From Corynebacterium auriscanis (GTDB lineage Bacteria > Actinomycetota > Actinomycetes > Mycobacteriales > Mycobacteriaceae): a stretch of DNA of 64,000 nucleotides. The translations under genes were made by a program, and so were the position numbers. The stretch lies in the NCBI RefSeq assembly GCF_030408435.1, contig NZ_CP047046.1, positions 186,001 to 250,000 on the forward strand, written 5' to 3'. Within the stretch, counting starts at the first letter, position 1; every line of letters begins with the position of its first letter. Positions 54,631-63,064 of the stretch are shown here, piece after piece. The notes under the pieces were generated by a model. The model searched no databases and was not told the origin of the DNA. It worked only from the letters and a program-made list of their open reading frames with translations.

Positions 54631-55494
54631 CCGGTTGCCCGCCCCCGCTACCAACCGATCGGCTTTCACGAAGTACGTGTCCATGGTGCCGTTGAGCATC
54701 ACCAGCTGCTCCGAAAGGGCGTCTGGATTACCAAGGCCGATTTTTTTGGCCTCTTTTTGAATCTGCTTTGGCGCCATGGTGGCGTCGATGGTGAGAGGAA
54801 AAAGTGGCACCCCGGCTAGGCGAGGGGTAACGGTTAGCTTGGAGACAACAATGTGGAAGTTGCCCTCCAATACGGTCGTTTGTCCCACACCGGTGCGTTG
54901 CCAGATATCGCCACCGGCCGCCGCGGATTTCCGCGAATCCGGAAAGTCCACGCGCAGGTTCTTCAGTACGGCCTTATTTGCATCAATGCGGATGGCTGGC
55001 TGCAACCCCTGCGGAGTCTGCTGCTGCACCAGTGACAGCTTCACCTTGCCTAGCAGGGCAGTTTCATCGGATTTAATCGTGAATGTGCCGTTTTGCAGTG
55101 CCTTCATACCCGGAATGGGGCCCGGTGGTGTGAGATCCATGTGGTAGCGCTCAGGAATCTCCGGCGGTTTGAACGCCGGAGGTTTAGGTAATCGCGGTGG
55201 TGGTGGCAACGCCGGCAAACCGGGGAGCGGGTTCGTCTGTTGCTTACGTGGATGACGATCCTGCGGGCTCTGCTGGCCGTTCTGGTTGCCCTGCTTCGGC
55301 CCTCCCGGAGCGTTCTGTTGCCGAGGCTTGGTGCCGGGGTTGGTACCAGGAGCGCCCGGCACATTAATTGGAGGTAAACCGGGTAGCTGAAGCTGCGCCA
55401 AAGCTTCGGGGGCTGCAGCAGCACCGATGCCGAACACACCTGCGGCGACCATCACCCCACCGGCGATAGTTTTGCGCCTAGATAACTTAGCCAT
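54622..55494 (-). CDS. Secreted Pro/Gln-rich protein of the DUF6230-DUF6114 operon
   Basis: A 290-aa exported protein. A signal peptide (KTIAGGVMVAAGVFGIGAAA, cut near ALA-QL) is followed by a long Pro/Gly/Gln/Asn-rich segment (about 35-110). A β-rich globular domain then carries FTIKSDETALLGKVKLSLVQ and FHIVVSKLTVTPRLAGVPLF. Its start overlaps the DUF6114 stop by 8 bp, so translation is coupled. No catalytic motif is seen and the family is not recognised. The C-terminal codons lie within the tandem repeat shared with the converging hydrolase gene. Confidence 0.72.
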   Translation of the reverse strand: MAKLSRRKTIAGGVMVAAGVFGIGAAAAPEALAQLQLPGLPPINVPGAPGTNPGTKPRQQNAPGGPKQGNQNGQQSPQDRHPRKQQTNPLPGLPALPPPPRLPKPPAFKPPEIPERYHMDLTPPGPIPGMKALQNGTFTIKSDETALLGKVKLSLVQQQTPQGLQPAIRIDANKAVLKNLRVDFPDSRKSAAAGGDIWQRTGVGQTTVLEGNFHIVVSKLTVTPRLAGVPLFPLTIDATMAPKQIQKEAKKIGLGNPDALSEQLVMLNGTMDTYFVKADRLVAGAGNRIG

Positions 55495-56002
55495 TGTGAG
55501 CCTCGAATTCCTCTGTCGCGGTGTTCTTCGTCACGGGGGCATCGGCTGCTTGCTCTGCCGTTTCCTCCTGATCCGCTGCTTTTTCTGTGGATTCTTTATC
55601 GACGCCGCCACGGTCCCTCTGGCCCGGGGCCCATGATAGGGCCAGGGCGCCACCAATCAGGGCACACAGTGTGCCGATCACAAAGCCACCAATGTTGGAT
55701 AGTGGTAGCGCGACAATGCCCAAAATCATGGCGGCCACACCTGCGAGGAGCCGTGTTTCGGCCTTGAACCAGCACATTAGGCCACAGGTGATTAACAACG
55801 CGCCGATCAGTAGCGTGGACACGCCCGAGATTGTGGCGACCTGGATCACGATATTGGATACCTCAAAACTGAGGTACGCCGGGGTGATCATGATGATTCC
55901 GGAAAGAATCATGAATAGGCCAGCGGCAAAAGGGCGGGCTTTGCGCCAACGGGTGAAGCGGTTGGTGGTTTTCTCTAGGTCAGTTTTAGCAGGCTGCGTC
56001 AT
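55487..56002 (-). CDS. DUF6114-like membrane protein
   Basis: A 171-aa protein with an N-terminal WRKARPFAAGLFMILSGIIM motif, four transmembrane helices in two hairpins, and a charged Glu/Ala/Thr-rich tail. The RxxRPFxxG start and four-helix plan match actinobacterial DUF6114 proteins, which commonly neighbour DUF6230 proteins, as here. Function is unknown. The start overlaps the DUF6230 gene by 17 bp and the stop overlaps the next gene by 8 bp, so all three are one translational unit. Confidence 0.8.
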   Translation of the reverse strand: MTQPAKTDLEKTTNRFTRWRKARPFAAGLFMILSGIIMITPAYLSFEVSNIVIQVATISGVSTLLIGALLITCGLMCWFKAETRLLAGVAAMILGIVALPLSNIGGFVIGTLCALIGGALALSWAPGQRDRGGVDKESTEKAADQEETAEQAADAPVTKNTATEEFEAHNG

Positions 56003-56555
56003 CTGGATTGACTAGGGAGATTTTGCTGCCACCAGCAGTCAGCTGGTCAGCAGAAAGGGACGAGGTGGAAATGGTCTGGCCTTTGGCGATAATGCGCTGG
56101 GCAGTTAGGCCCCATGAACCGGGCTCCGCCTTGTCATCCAGCTGGCTGGCATCCACACCAATCTGTGGTTTCTCCAACGTCAAGGCGCCGCCAATGTCCG
56201 TGGCGGCGATGACCATGTTTTTTGCGGTGAAGTTATCACCGGGAACCAGCATCTGGAAGCGCTTATCACCCATGCCTGGGATTTTGACTGGGGCAGTCAT
56301 ACAGACATCGGACACCCGCGCGTTCTTGATTTTCAGGCGCGAAACTGCCTCTTGGCCAGTATGAAGCTTGTCGGAATCCGTGAATAGGTTGAACCCTTCA
56401 CCATCGAGGGTGCCGACTTTCATGTTAAAAATCGTGTTGGACAAGGCCAAGTTGGCTGAAACGCCGCCTTGCGCAACAGCGACTCCCATGCCGGCAGTGG
56501 CGAGGAGCCCAGCGCCCAAGACGCCGGCGAAACGAAGTTTACGTGTGTATCCCAT
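55986..56555 (-). CDS. DUF6230-like exported protein
   Basis: A 189-aa protein with an N-terminal helix (LRFAGVLGAGLLATAGMGVA) as signal or anchor. A β-strand-rich body follows, with FNMKVGTLDGEGFNLFTDSD, VCMTAPVKIPGMG and a Cys as the final residue. It matches the actinobacterial DUF6230 layout. Function is unknown. ATG 56555 is chosen because TACTAT lies 6 nt upstream, suggesting a leaderless start. It is the first gene of a three-gene operon with DUF6114 and a secreted Pro-rich protein, which may form a surface complex. Confidence 0.8.
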   Translation of the reverse strand: MGYTRKLRFAGVLGAGLLATAGMGVAVAQGGVSANLALSNTIFNMKVGTLDGEGFNLFTDSDKLHTGQEAVSRLKIKNARVSDVCMTAPVKIPGMGDKRFQMLVPGDNFTAKNMVIAATDIGGALTLEKPQIGVDASQLDDKAEPGSWGLTAQRIIAKGQTISTSSLSADQLTAGGSKISLVNPDDAAC

Positions 56556-56612
56556 ATGTGCATAGTATCGTTTTGCAAATTGCACGTCTGGAGAATAAAA
56601 GAATAATCTCTT

Positions 56613-57812
56613 TTAGCTTCCAGATTTCCTAGTATTGCCCTGCTTGGACAGCGACAACGCAATGAGGAACGACACGCTGACGACCACCACAATCCAGGTC
56701 ACGAAAACCGCCCATCCAGCGTGGAAGAAGTATCCGGAGAACCATCCCATCAGCGACGAACCCAAGTAGTAGCTGAACACATACAGGCTGGAAGCTTCCG
56801 CCCGATCGTGAGTGGCGATTTCACCTACCCATGCGGAGGCTGCGGAGTGCGCAGCAAAGAATGCTGCCGTAAATAACAGGGAACCTAGGAGCGTGGAAGG
56901 TAGCGTCGGAATAAAAAGCACCGCGAGCCCCACCGCAGCCAGAAGAGACGAGCTGGCGACCACCCGCGCCCTGCCCCACTTGGAGACCAACGCACCCGCG
57001 CGGGCCGAAGACCAGGTACCCGATAGGTACATCACGAAGGTGAGGGCTGCTAAAGAAGCGGGCAGGCCGAAACTTTCGATAAGGCGGAAACTCAGGTAGT
57101 TGTACAGACTGACGAACACGCCCATCAGCAAGAACGGCAATGCGAAAAGACGTAAAAGTACGGGGTTATGCAGATGGCCGCTGATCGCTGAGAGCTCGTG
57201 ACGCCACGTGATGGCCTTCGGTTGAAACGTCCGTTGGGGCGGGATGACGGTCGCGGTGATTATTGCCATAGCGACGGCAAAAACGGCGCTGAGCAGCACC
57301 GCCTGCCGCCAGCCCATGAAGTCCAGCGCGATGCCCGGTATGAGGCGACCCAACAGCCCACCCAAGGTCGTGCCGGAGATGTAGAAACCCATCACGCGCG
57401 GTAGATAACGCCCATCGATTTCCTCGGCCAGGTAGGTCATGACCACCGCAGGCACGCCCGCGACGGCGATACCTTGCAAAAAGCGCAGCCCGATAATCGC
57501 CTGAATGCTGGGCATGCAACACAACAGGAGGGATAAAGCGGTCGCTGCCAACGCGGATACCTGAATCACTCGGCGGCGACCAAACCTTTCGCTCACCACA
57601 CCCGCCGGCAACACCGTCAAGGCCAACGCGCCCGTGGTTGCTGAGACCGTCAGCGCGGTGATTGTGGGGGAGACCTGGAACGAGTCGGATAGTGCGGGCA
57701 GAATAGCTTGGGTGGCATACAGAGCGTTGAAGGAAGCCAAACCCGCGCACAGTGCTGCGATGAGGGCGCGACGGTATCGGGGGTCGGCCGGGGTAACTCT
57801 GTCGGAATGCAT
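56613..57812 (-). CDS. Major facilitator superfamily transporter
   Basis: A 399-aa inner-membrane transporter with about 12 helices. MFS motif A appears as GVVSERFGRRRVIQ in the loop after helix 2, and related charge patterns recur in the second half (ALVSKWGRARVVA). The arrangement with a divergent LysR regulator resembles E. coli ynfM-ynfL. The substrate is unknown; drug or small-metabolite efflux is likely. CACAAT lies 7 nt before ATG 57812. Confidence 0.9.
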   Translation of the reverse strand: MHSDRVTPADPRYRRALIAALCAGLASFNALYATQAILPALSDSFQVSPTITALTVSATTGALALTVLPAGVVSERFGRRRVIQVSALAATALSLLLCCMPSIQAIIGLRFLQGIAVAGVPAVVMTYLAEEIDGRYLPRVMGFYISGTTLGGLLGRLIPGIALDFMGWRQAVLLSAVFAVAMAIITATVIPPQRTFQPKAITWRHELSAISGHLHNPVLLRLFALPFLLMGVFVSLYNYLSFRLIESFGLPASLAALTFVMYLSGTWSSARAGALVSKWGRARVVASSSLLAAVGLAVLFIPTLPSTLLGSLLFTAAFFAAHSAASAWVGEIATHDRAEASSLYVFSYYLGSSLMGWFSGYFFHAGWAVFVTWIVVVVSVSFLIALSLSKQGNTRKSGS

Positions 57813-57843
57813 GTAGTCGATTGTGCGCCATCTGCGGTGTTTC

Positions 57844-57885
57844 GCATAATGCAATGAAATAATCGTTTAGTCCAGTAATGCGCAT
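57844..57885. promoter_or_regulatory. Candidate LysR binding region between the MFS and LysR genes
   Basis: The palindromes GCATAATGC (57844-57852) and ATGCGCAT (57878-57885) lie in the 98-bp divergent gap, between the two predicted -10 elements. Spacing fits a LysR-type regulator controlling both genes. Confidence 0.45.
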
Positions 57886-57910
57886 AACTTTTGTGTCAGA
57901 ATGAACCATC

Positions 57911-58813
57911 ATGAAGCACTTGGAATGGTTCCTTGACCTCGCGGTAAGCCAGAACATGGTGGACTCGGCGCTCAGCCTGGGAGTGAGTCAATCCGCTTTG
58001 TCCCGAAGGTTGTCCGCGCTGGAGGAGGAAGTGAACGCGGAGCTGTTTGACCGCAGGGGACGGCACCTCATCCTCAACGAATGTGGGCGGGCATTGGCCG
58101 CACATACCCGTGACGCACTCGAGAGCTGGGAGCGCGGTGTAGCCGAGGTACACCGGCTGATGGACCCCGAAAAAGGCACAGTGCGTTTGGACTTCATGCA
58201 TTCGCTGGGCACGTGGATGGTGCCGGATCTGTTGCGCTCCTACCGCGAATTGCATCCGCAGGTGGAATTCAAATTGGTGCAAGGCGCGGCGCAGACGTTG
58301 ATTGATCACGTCTTGGATCGTTCCGCCGATTTAGCATTGGTCGGGCCGAAACCCGCAGGGTTCGTGGACGCGGGAGAGCTCAACTGGGTGCAGCTGACTA
58401 CACAGCGTTTGGCTTTGGCCGTTCCCGATAACCACCGGTGGGCGGGGCGGAAATCCATCAGCATCGCAGAAGCGGAGGCGGAACCGTTCATTGCCATGCT
58501 GGAAGGCTATGGCACGCGGATGTTGCTCGATGATCTCACAGCCGCGGCGGGATTCCGGCCACGGTTGGTGTTCGAGTCGATGGAGTTGACCACACTCGCG
58601 GGACTGGTTTCCGCTGGCTTGGGGGTGGCAATTCTGCCCCTTGGAGATCCGAACTTGGTGATTTCGGGCATAACAATGCTCCCTCTCACGGAGACCCGTG
58701 AGAGGGAGTTGGGCATCGTATGGTTGCCGGGCACCTCACCGGCCCCCGCAGCCGATGCATTCCGAAACTTTGTGACGGATCGGCTGGCGGGTGGCGCGTC
58801 GGCGTCGAGTTAA
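57911..58813 (+). CDS. LysR-family transcriptional regulator
   Basis: A 300-aa regulator. The N-terminal winged helix-turn-helix reads FLDLAVSQNMVDSALSLGVS and QSALSRRLSALEEEVNAELF. The effector domain follows (LDFMHSLGTWMVPDLLRSYR, AMLEGYGTRMLLDDL, LVSAGLGVAILPLG). It is divergent from the MFS gene and probably controls it in response to the transported compound. CAGAAT lies 8 nt before the ATG. The last codons (SASS) merge into a degenerate repeat downstream. Confidence 0.92.
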   Translation: MKHLEWFLDLAVSQNMVDSALSLGVSQSALSRRLSALEEEVNAELFDRRGRHLILNECGRALAAHTRDALESWERGVAEVHRLMDPEKGTVRLDFMHSLGTWMVPDLLRSYRELHPQVEFKLVQGAAQTLIDHVLDRSADLALVGPKPAGFVDAGELNWVQLTTQRLALAVPDNHRWAGRKSISIAEAEAEPFIAMLEGYGTRMLLDDLTAAAGFRPRLVFESMELTTLAGLVSAGLGVAILPLGDPNLVISGITMLPLTETRERELGIVWLPGTSPAPAADAFRNFVTDRLAGGASASS

Positions 58814-58895
58814 AAGGTGCTGGCGAACTACAGACGCCGGCGGGTTAAAGGCGCCGGCGAGTTCAGGACGCTAGCGAGTTAAGGCGCCAACGAGC
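58799..58895. repeat. Degenerate short repeats after the LysR stop
   Basis: Variants of GGCGCCGGCGAGTT recur about five times at irregular 15-20 bp spacing from the last LysR codons to just before the PhoX stop. The copies are diverged. Confidence 0.6.
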
Positions 58896-58903
58896 CAGAA
58901 TGC

Positions 58904-61012
58904 CTAAGCACCGATGGTGCCGAAGTCGTCCTTCCAGACCACAACGGTGGAGGGCCGAGGAGCGTTCTTGCCTCCATCTGGCCAGTGGGACTTGGCATCT
59001 TCCAGCTTGGCATTCTCATCATCGTCCTCACCAGGGTGTTGGACGTTGACTAAAGCGCGCTTTTCGAAGACCAGCGGTCCGCAGGTTTCCGCGCCGACGG
59101 GCACGGTGAGGAACTGCTTGGTCAAGCCACGAGCATCGCCTTCCAGCGCCACTGCGAACAGGCCATCGTTGGACTTCAGCGCATTACCATCGGTGGAGAT
59201 CCACAGGTTGCCGAAGGAATCGAAGGTGACGTTGTCTGGGCAGGAGATTGGGGAAACCTTGGACTTATCGAAACCACCGAAGTAGGTTTCTGCCTCGGAT
59301 GGATCACCACACACCAGCAGCAGGTTCCACTTCATGTCTTCGCCAGTGTGGTTGTCCTCGATCTCCAGGACCAGGCCGTTCTTGTTTTCCTTGATGGGAG
59401 CGACCTCGGCGATGGGAGCGTCGTCCTTGTCTGGGCGATCGGCGCCACGGTACTTGTTGTTGGTCAGGGCACAGTAGACCTTACCGGTAGTTGGGTGTGG
59501 CTCGATGTCCTCTGGACGGTCCATCTTGGTGGCACCAACCTTATCGCCGGCTTCTCGGGTGTAGACCAGAACCTCTTCGCCGGTCATGCCATTAACGTGG
59601 CTTTCCACGCTACCGTCGGCCTTGGCGGTGGCCAGTTTGATCCACTTACCGGTGCCGTCGTACTTGCCGTCCTCTGGCAACTTGCCGGATTCCTTGAAGT
59701 CCTTGGAGTTGCCCTCGAAAGTGCCAACGTACAAGGTGCCTTCGTCGAGGATCTTCATGTTCTCGGCGCGGTCTGCATCGGTCTTGCCACTGCGAACCTT
59801 GCGTGAAGAAACGAACTTGTAGATGTATTCGAAGCGGGAGTCGTCGCCGGAGTAAGCCACTACTGTGCCGTCGTTGGTGACGTGAATGTTCGCACCCTCG
59901 TGCTTGAAACGGCCCAAAGCGGTGTGCTTGACAGGGGTGGATGTGGGATCCCAAGGGTTGATTTCCACTACCCAGTTGAATCGGTTTGGCTCGTTTGGCT
60001 CTTTGCGCACGTCGAAGCGGTCATCGAAGCGCTCCCACTTCCGCGCGGTTTCCTTGTCTTCGATGCCGTAGCGCTTGAGATGCTTGCGGACCTTCTCGTC
60101 CTTGACTTCTTCGCCACCGGCGAAGTACTGGTCGATGTTCTCCTCACCGGAGAGCACAGTGCCCCATGGGGTGACGCCACCGGAGCAGTTGTTGAAGGTG
60201 CCCAAAACGGTCTTGCCAGAGGGGTCTTTCTCGGTTTTCACCAGCTCGTGGCCAGCCACTGGGCCGCGTAGTTCGAACTCGGTGTTGCCGTGAATACGAC
60301 GATTGTACTTGCCCATGACGGGCTTCAGGCGACCGTCCTTGTCGTTGCCTTCGACTTCGACAACGCTCATGCCGTGGTTGGCCAGCTCGATCGCGACTTG
60401 TTCTTTGGTTGGCTTCTTTGCGTCGTACTCCCGGAACATCTGCTGCGGGGTGGTGTACTCGTGGTTGCACACCAGCAGGAAGCGGTTCTTTTCGCCCTCA
60501 ATGGGCAGCAGCGCGGCGAAATCGTTGTTGAAGCCGTACTGCTTCTCGGCAGCTTCTGCGGTCTGGTTGTCGATGTCGAACTTCGGTGCGCCCTCTACGA
60601 CAGGGTCGCCCCAGCGCAGCACAATATCGCTGGAGTAGCCCTTGGGTACGACAACTTCGTCCTTGGTGTTTGGTTCCACCATGTCGAAGTTCAGGCCCTG
60701 CGGAGTTGCCACGTCCTTCGCGGATTCGGAGGCGCTGGCTGTGGAGCTGCTGGAGCCAGCGGAAGAGCCCTTGTCGTCCGAGCACGCGGCCAAGAAGGAC
60801 GCGCCACCGACGGTCACCATTGCAGCGCCACCAGCGCGCAGCGCAGAGCGGCGACTGAAGGTGGCCTTGACAATGTCACCGAAGTAAGTGTTGTCGGATT
60901 CGTTCGGAACTGGCTTAGAGCAGGCATCTCCACACTTGTACACACAGGTGCGGTGGGAACGGCCGGACGTAAAGTCCATGTTCTTCAGTAGGTTAAGCCC
61001 CTTCAGGCCCAT
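58904..61012 (-). CDS. PhoX-family phosphatase (DUF839), Tat lipoprotein
   Basis: A 702-aa exported Ca/Fe-dependent phosphatase. The N-region carries a CVYKCGDAC cysteine cluster before the twin-arginine signal FSRRSALRAGGAAMVTVGGA and a lipobox-like LAACSD. The β-propeller contains FLLVCNHEYTTP, FNNCSGGVTPWGTVLSGEEN, TKMDRPEDIEPHP, CPDNVTFDSFGNLWISTDGN and PVGAETCGPL. These are the conserved metal- and substrate-binding loops of PhoX. GGAG precedes the ATG. With PhoD at 6-8 kb it gives two independent extracellular phosphatases. The 125-bp upstream gap has no Pho-box I can identify. Confidence 0.92.
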   Translation of the reverse strand: MGLKGLNLLKNMDFTSGRSHRTCVYKCGDACSKPVPNESDNTYFGDIVKATFSRRSALRAGGAAMVTVGGASFLAACSDDKGSSAGSSSSTASASESAKDVATPQGLNFDMVEPNTKDEVVVPKGYSSDIVLRWGDPVVEGAPKFDIDNQTAEAAEKQYGFNNDFAALLPIEGEKNRFLLVCNHEYTTPQQMFREYDAKKPTKEQVAIELANHGMSVVEVEGNDKDGRLKPVMGKYNRRIHGNTEFELRGPVAGHELVKTEKDPSGKTVLGTFNNCSGGVTPWGTVLSGEENIDQYFAGGEEVKDEKVRKHLKRYGIEDKETARKWERFDDRFDVRKEPNEPNRFNWVVEINPWDPTSTPVKHTALGRFKHEGANIHVTNDGTVVAYSGDDSRFEYIYKFVSSRKVRSGKTDADRAENMKILDEGTLYVGTFEGNSKDFKESGKLPEDGKYDGTGKWIKLATAKADGSVESHVNGMTGEEVLVYTREAGDKVGATKMDRPEDIEPHPTTGKVYCALTNNKYRGADRPDKDDAPIAEVAPIKENKNGLVLEIEDNHTGEDMKWNLLLVCGDPSEAETYFGGFDKSKVSPISCPDNVTFDSFGNLWISTDGNALKSNDGLFAVALEGDARGLTKQFLTVPVGAETCGPLVFEKRALVNVQHPGEDDDENAKLEDAKSHWPDGGKNAPRPSTVVVWKDDFGTIGA

Positions 61013-61137
61013 GGCATTCTCCTCAGCAGAAAACGTGCAGTGATTGACTTGCTTACTGTAGGAAAAGGAATCGAACTGCCGGTTTCGCCAAGGTGTATTT
61101 CTTGTTAACCTACCGCTGTCGGGGGTGGTTTGGTTGC

Positions 61138-61689
61138 TTATTTATCGACGCCCAGCGCCGCGCGACGAGCGCGCATGCCGGTGATAACGCGCCACCCCAA
61201 CAATAAAAGTGCGCCCATAATGCTGGCGACGAGCATGAATGACCAGTGAGGTACGCCCCCGTGACGCAGACCCCAGATCGCTAGGCCCGCGACGACGGTG
61301 CACAGCCACACAATTACGCCGCTGCCCATGGATGTTGCGCGCGCGGTCTTCCCCGTAATGGCCAGCAACAGCCAGCCCAAAGCGGTGCCGATGAGGAAGG
61401 GCCATAGGGTTTGCAGCCACCCTGCAACGCTGAGTGGCATGTCCTCCGATTGGTGGGCCACCCGTGCGAACAGGGCGAACAGCGCCACGCCCAGAATGTC
61501 CATCAGTAGAGCAGGCGCAGGCGAGGTCCGGGGGTGTGCCCCGCGCTCCACGCGGGCGCGGTTGTGTGGTGTGGCGGCGCGGTCGGCAGTGGTGGACGCG
61601 TTGCTAGAAGTTCCAGCGTGTCCGGCAGCAGCTGCGGAGTTGCCCGCAGTGGTGGTTGAAGGGTCAGGAACAGAATTGGCGTTGTCCAT
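61138..61689 (-). CDS. DUF3054-family membrane protein
   Basis: A 183-aa protein. A Ser/Thr/Ala-rich tail of about 55 residues is followed by four transmembrane helices: LLMDILGVALFALFARVAHQ, WPFLIGTALGWLLLAI, SGVIVWLCTVVAGLAIWGLR and LVASIMGALLLLGWRVI. This order matches DUF3054. Function is unknown. It lies 11 bp downstream of the UPF0104-type gene on the same strand, so they are probably co-transcribed. Confidence 0.85.
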   Translation of the reverse strand: MDNANSVPDPSTTTAGNSAAAAGHAGTSSNASTTADRAATPHNRARVERGAHPRTSPAPALLMDILGVALFALFARVAHQSEDMPLSVAGWLQTLWPFLIGTALGWLLLAITGKTARATSMGSGVIVWLCTVVAGLAIWGLRHGGVPHWSFMLVASIMGALLLLGWRVITGMRARRAALGVDK

Positions 61690-61700
61690 GTTTGGTGAGT

Positions 61701-62933
61701 TTACCGACCGTCGCGGATAGTGCCATCCACCGTCGGGATGGCCCCGTTGGTCTTCGTGGTGGAATCGGCTGCGCTTGTCTCCGCACTTGCGGTTGCAATC
61801 GCATCAGTGCCGCCTGCGCTGGTATCGCTTACCGACGCTGCACGTGCCGTAGTGCCCGCGTCCGCATCAGTGGTGCCTTGCATGGGCGCAGCTGATTCGC
61901 CCGTCATCCCGTCTTTGGCGACCTTGGAAAACTGAGCGGTGAAAAAGACGATCCAGCCCACGATGGTCAGTCCCACAAAACTGATCATGCGGAAGCAGAT
62001 CACGCTGGCGAAAGCCTGCACGGAGGTCATGGAAGCCACACCTACGAGGCTTGTTGTCAACGCCACATCGACTGGTCCTAAACCACCAGGGGTGACTTGG
62101 GCTTGACCCACCAGTTTCGCCGCGAGGAAACTCAACACCACACCTGCGATCGGTGGTTCCGCCCCCACGGCATAGATGCACCCCAGCAGACACAGAATCT
62201 CGAAAACCCACTTGGCCATAGAAGCAGTGATGCTGATCGCCAGCCTGGGGAGGGGCAATTGCACTGTGGAAAGCTGCTCTGCCAGGCCAACTAATTTTTC
62301 TTCGAAGCGATCTACAGGCTTGTGGCGCCACCGGTTGTAGGCGCGCAGACGTGCACGTAACCACCGTTCCATCTCATGTGGATGAGATGCGACCCAGTTG
62401 GTTGCCAATGCCAATATCACTAACGCCGCCAGGCTGAATAGGGCTGTGCTGAGATCAAATTTCCTCCCGATAAAGAAAACAGCACCAATCGCTAACAGCG
62501 CCATACCGCCACCAGCCAAAACCCCAGACAGCACTAGGTACCAGCTGGAGATGACGGCCGTTGCGCCCCATTTCATCTGCTCGCGGAAGATCATCGCCGC
62601 AGAGATTGCGGGACCACCGGGGAAAGTGGAGGAAACCGAGTTCGCTGCCAACCCCAGTGCGTTCACGCGCAACCGGCTTACTTTTACCCCGGCCGAGCGC
62701 ATCAACACCACCATCACCTCGGCCTGAGCCAGCATGGCCAGCCCCATCATGGCTGCTGCTTCCCACAGCCAGCGATCGTCCGCGCGAATCATCTCGCGCC
62801 AACCATCGCCGATGAAGTGCAGCTGGTCGCGGGCCGCCACCAAGATCGCTACCAACAGCAGTAAAGAAAGCACCGCCCGCACCCATGGCCGGCGGAGGAA
62901 GGCGAGAATCGCTTTGCCCTTACTCTGGCTCAA
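61701..62933 (-). CDS. Lysylphosphatidylglycerol synthase-type (UPF0104/YbhN) membrane protein
   Basis: A 410-aa polytopic protein with about eight helices. UPF0104 features include LGLAANSVSSTFPGGPAISA, AKLVGQAQVTPGGLGPVDVA and ICFRMISFVGLTIVGW. It lacks the soluble aminoacyl-transferase domain of MprF, so a lipid-flippase-like role is more likely than lysyl transfer. A Thr/Ala-rich tail follows. TTG 62933 is chosen because GGAAGGAGG lies 8 nt upstream; ATG 62963 has no such site. It follows the MmpL gene on the same strand, suggesting envelope lipid transport. Confidence 0.85.
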   Translation of the reverse strand: MSQSKGKAILAFLRRPWVRAVLSLLLLVAILVAARDQLHFIGDGWREMIRADDRWLWEAAAMMGLAMLAQAEVMVVLMRSAGVKVSRLRVNALGLAANSVSSTFPGGPAISAAMIFREQMKWGATAVISSWYLVLSGVLAGGGMALLAIGAVFFIGRKFDLSTALFSLAALVILALATNWVASHPHEMERWLRARLRAYNRWRHKPVDRFEEKLVGLAEQLSTVQLPLPRLAISITASMAKWVFEILCLLGCIYAVGAEPPIAGVVLSFLAAKLVGQAQVTPGGLGPVDVALTTSLVGVASMTSVQAFASVICFRMISFVGLTIVGWIVFFTAQFSKVAKDGMTGESAAPMQGTTDADAGTTARAASVSDTSAGGTDAIATASAETSAADSTTKTNGAIPTVDGTIRDGR

Positions 62934-63064
62934 CGGCGCATCCTCCTTCCTTCGTTCGCACATTCTTGAAGTGCGTTGCTTCCTTACGGTCCCATCGATT
63001 GTGTAGCACGATAGCTAGCCCGTAGGGTCGGCACGCCGATGGAACCGTCAGCAATGTGCCTACG

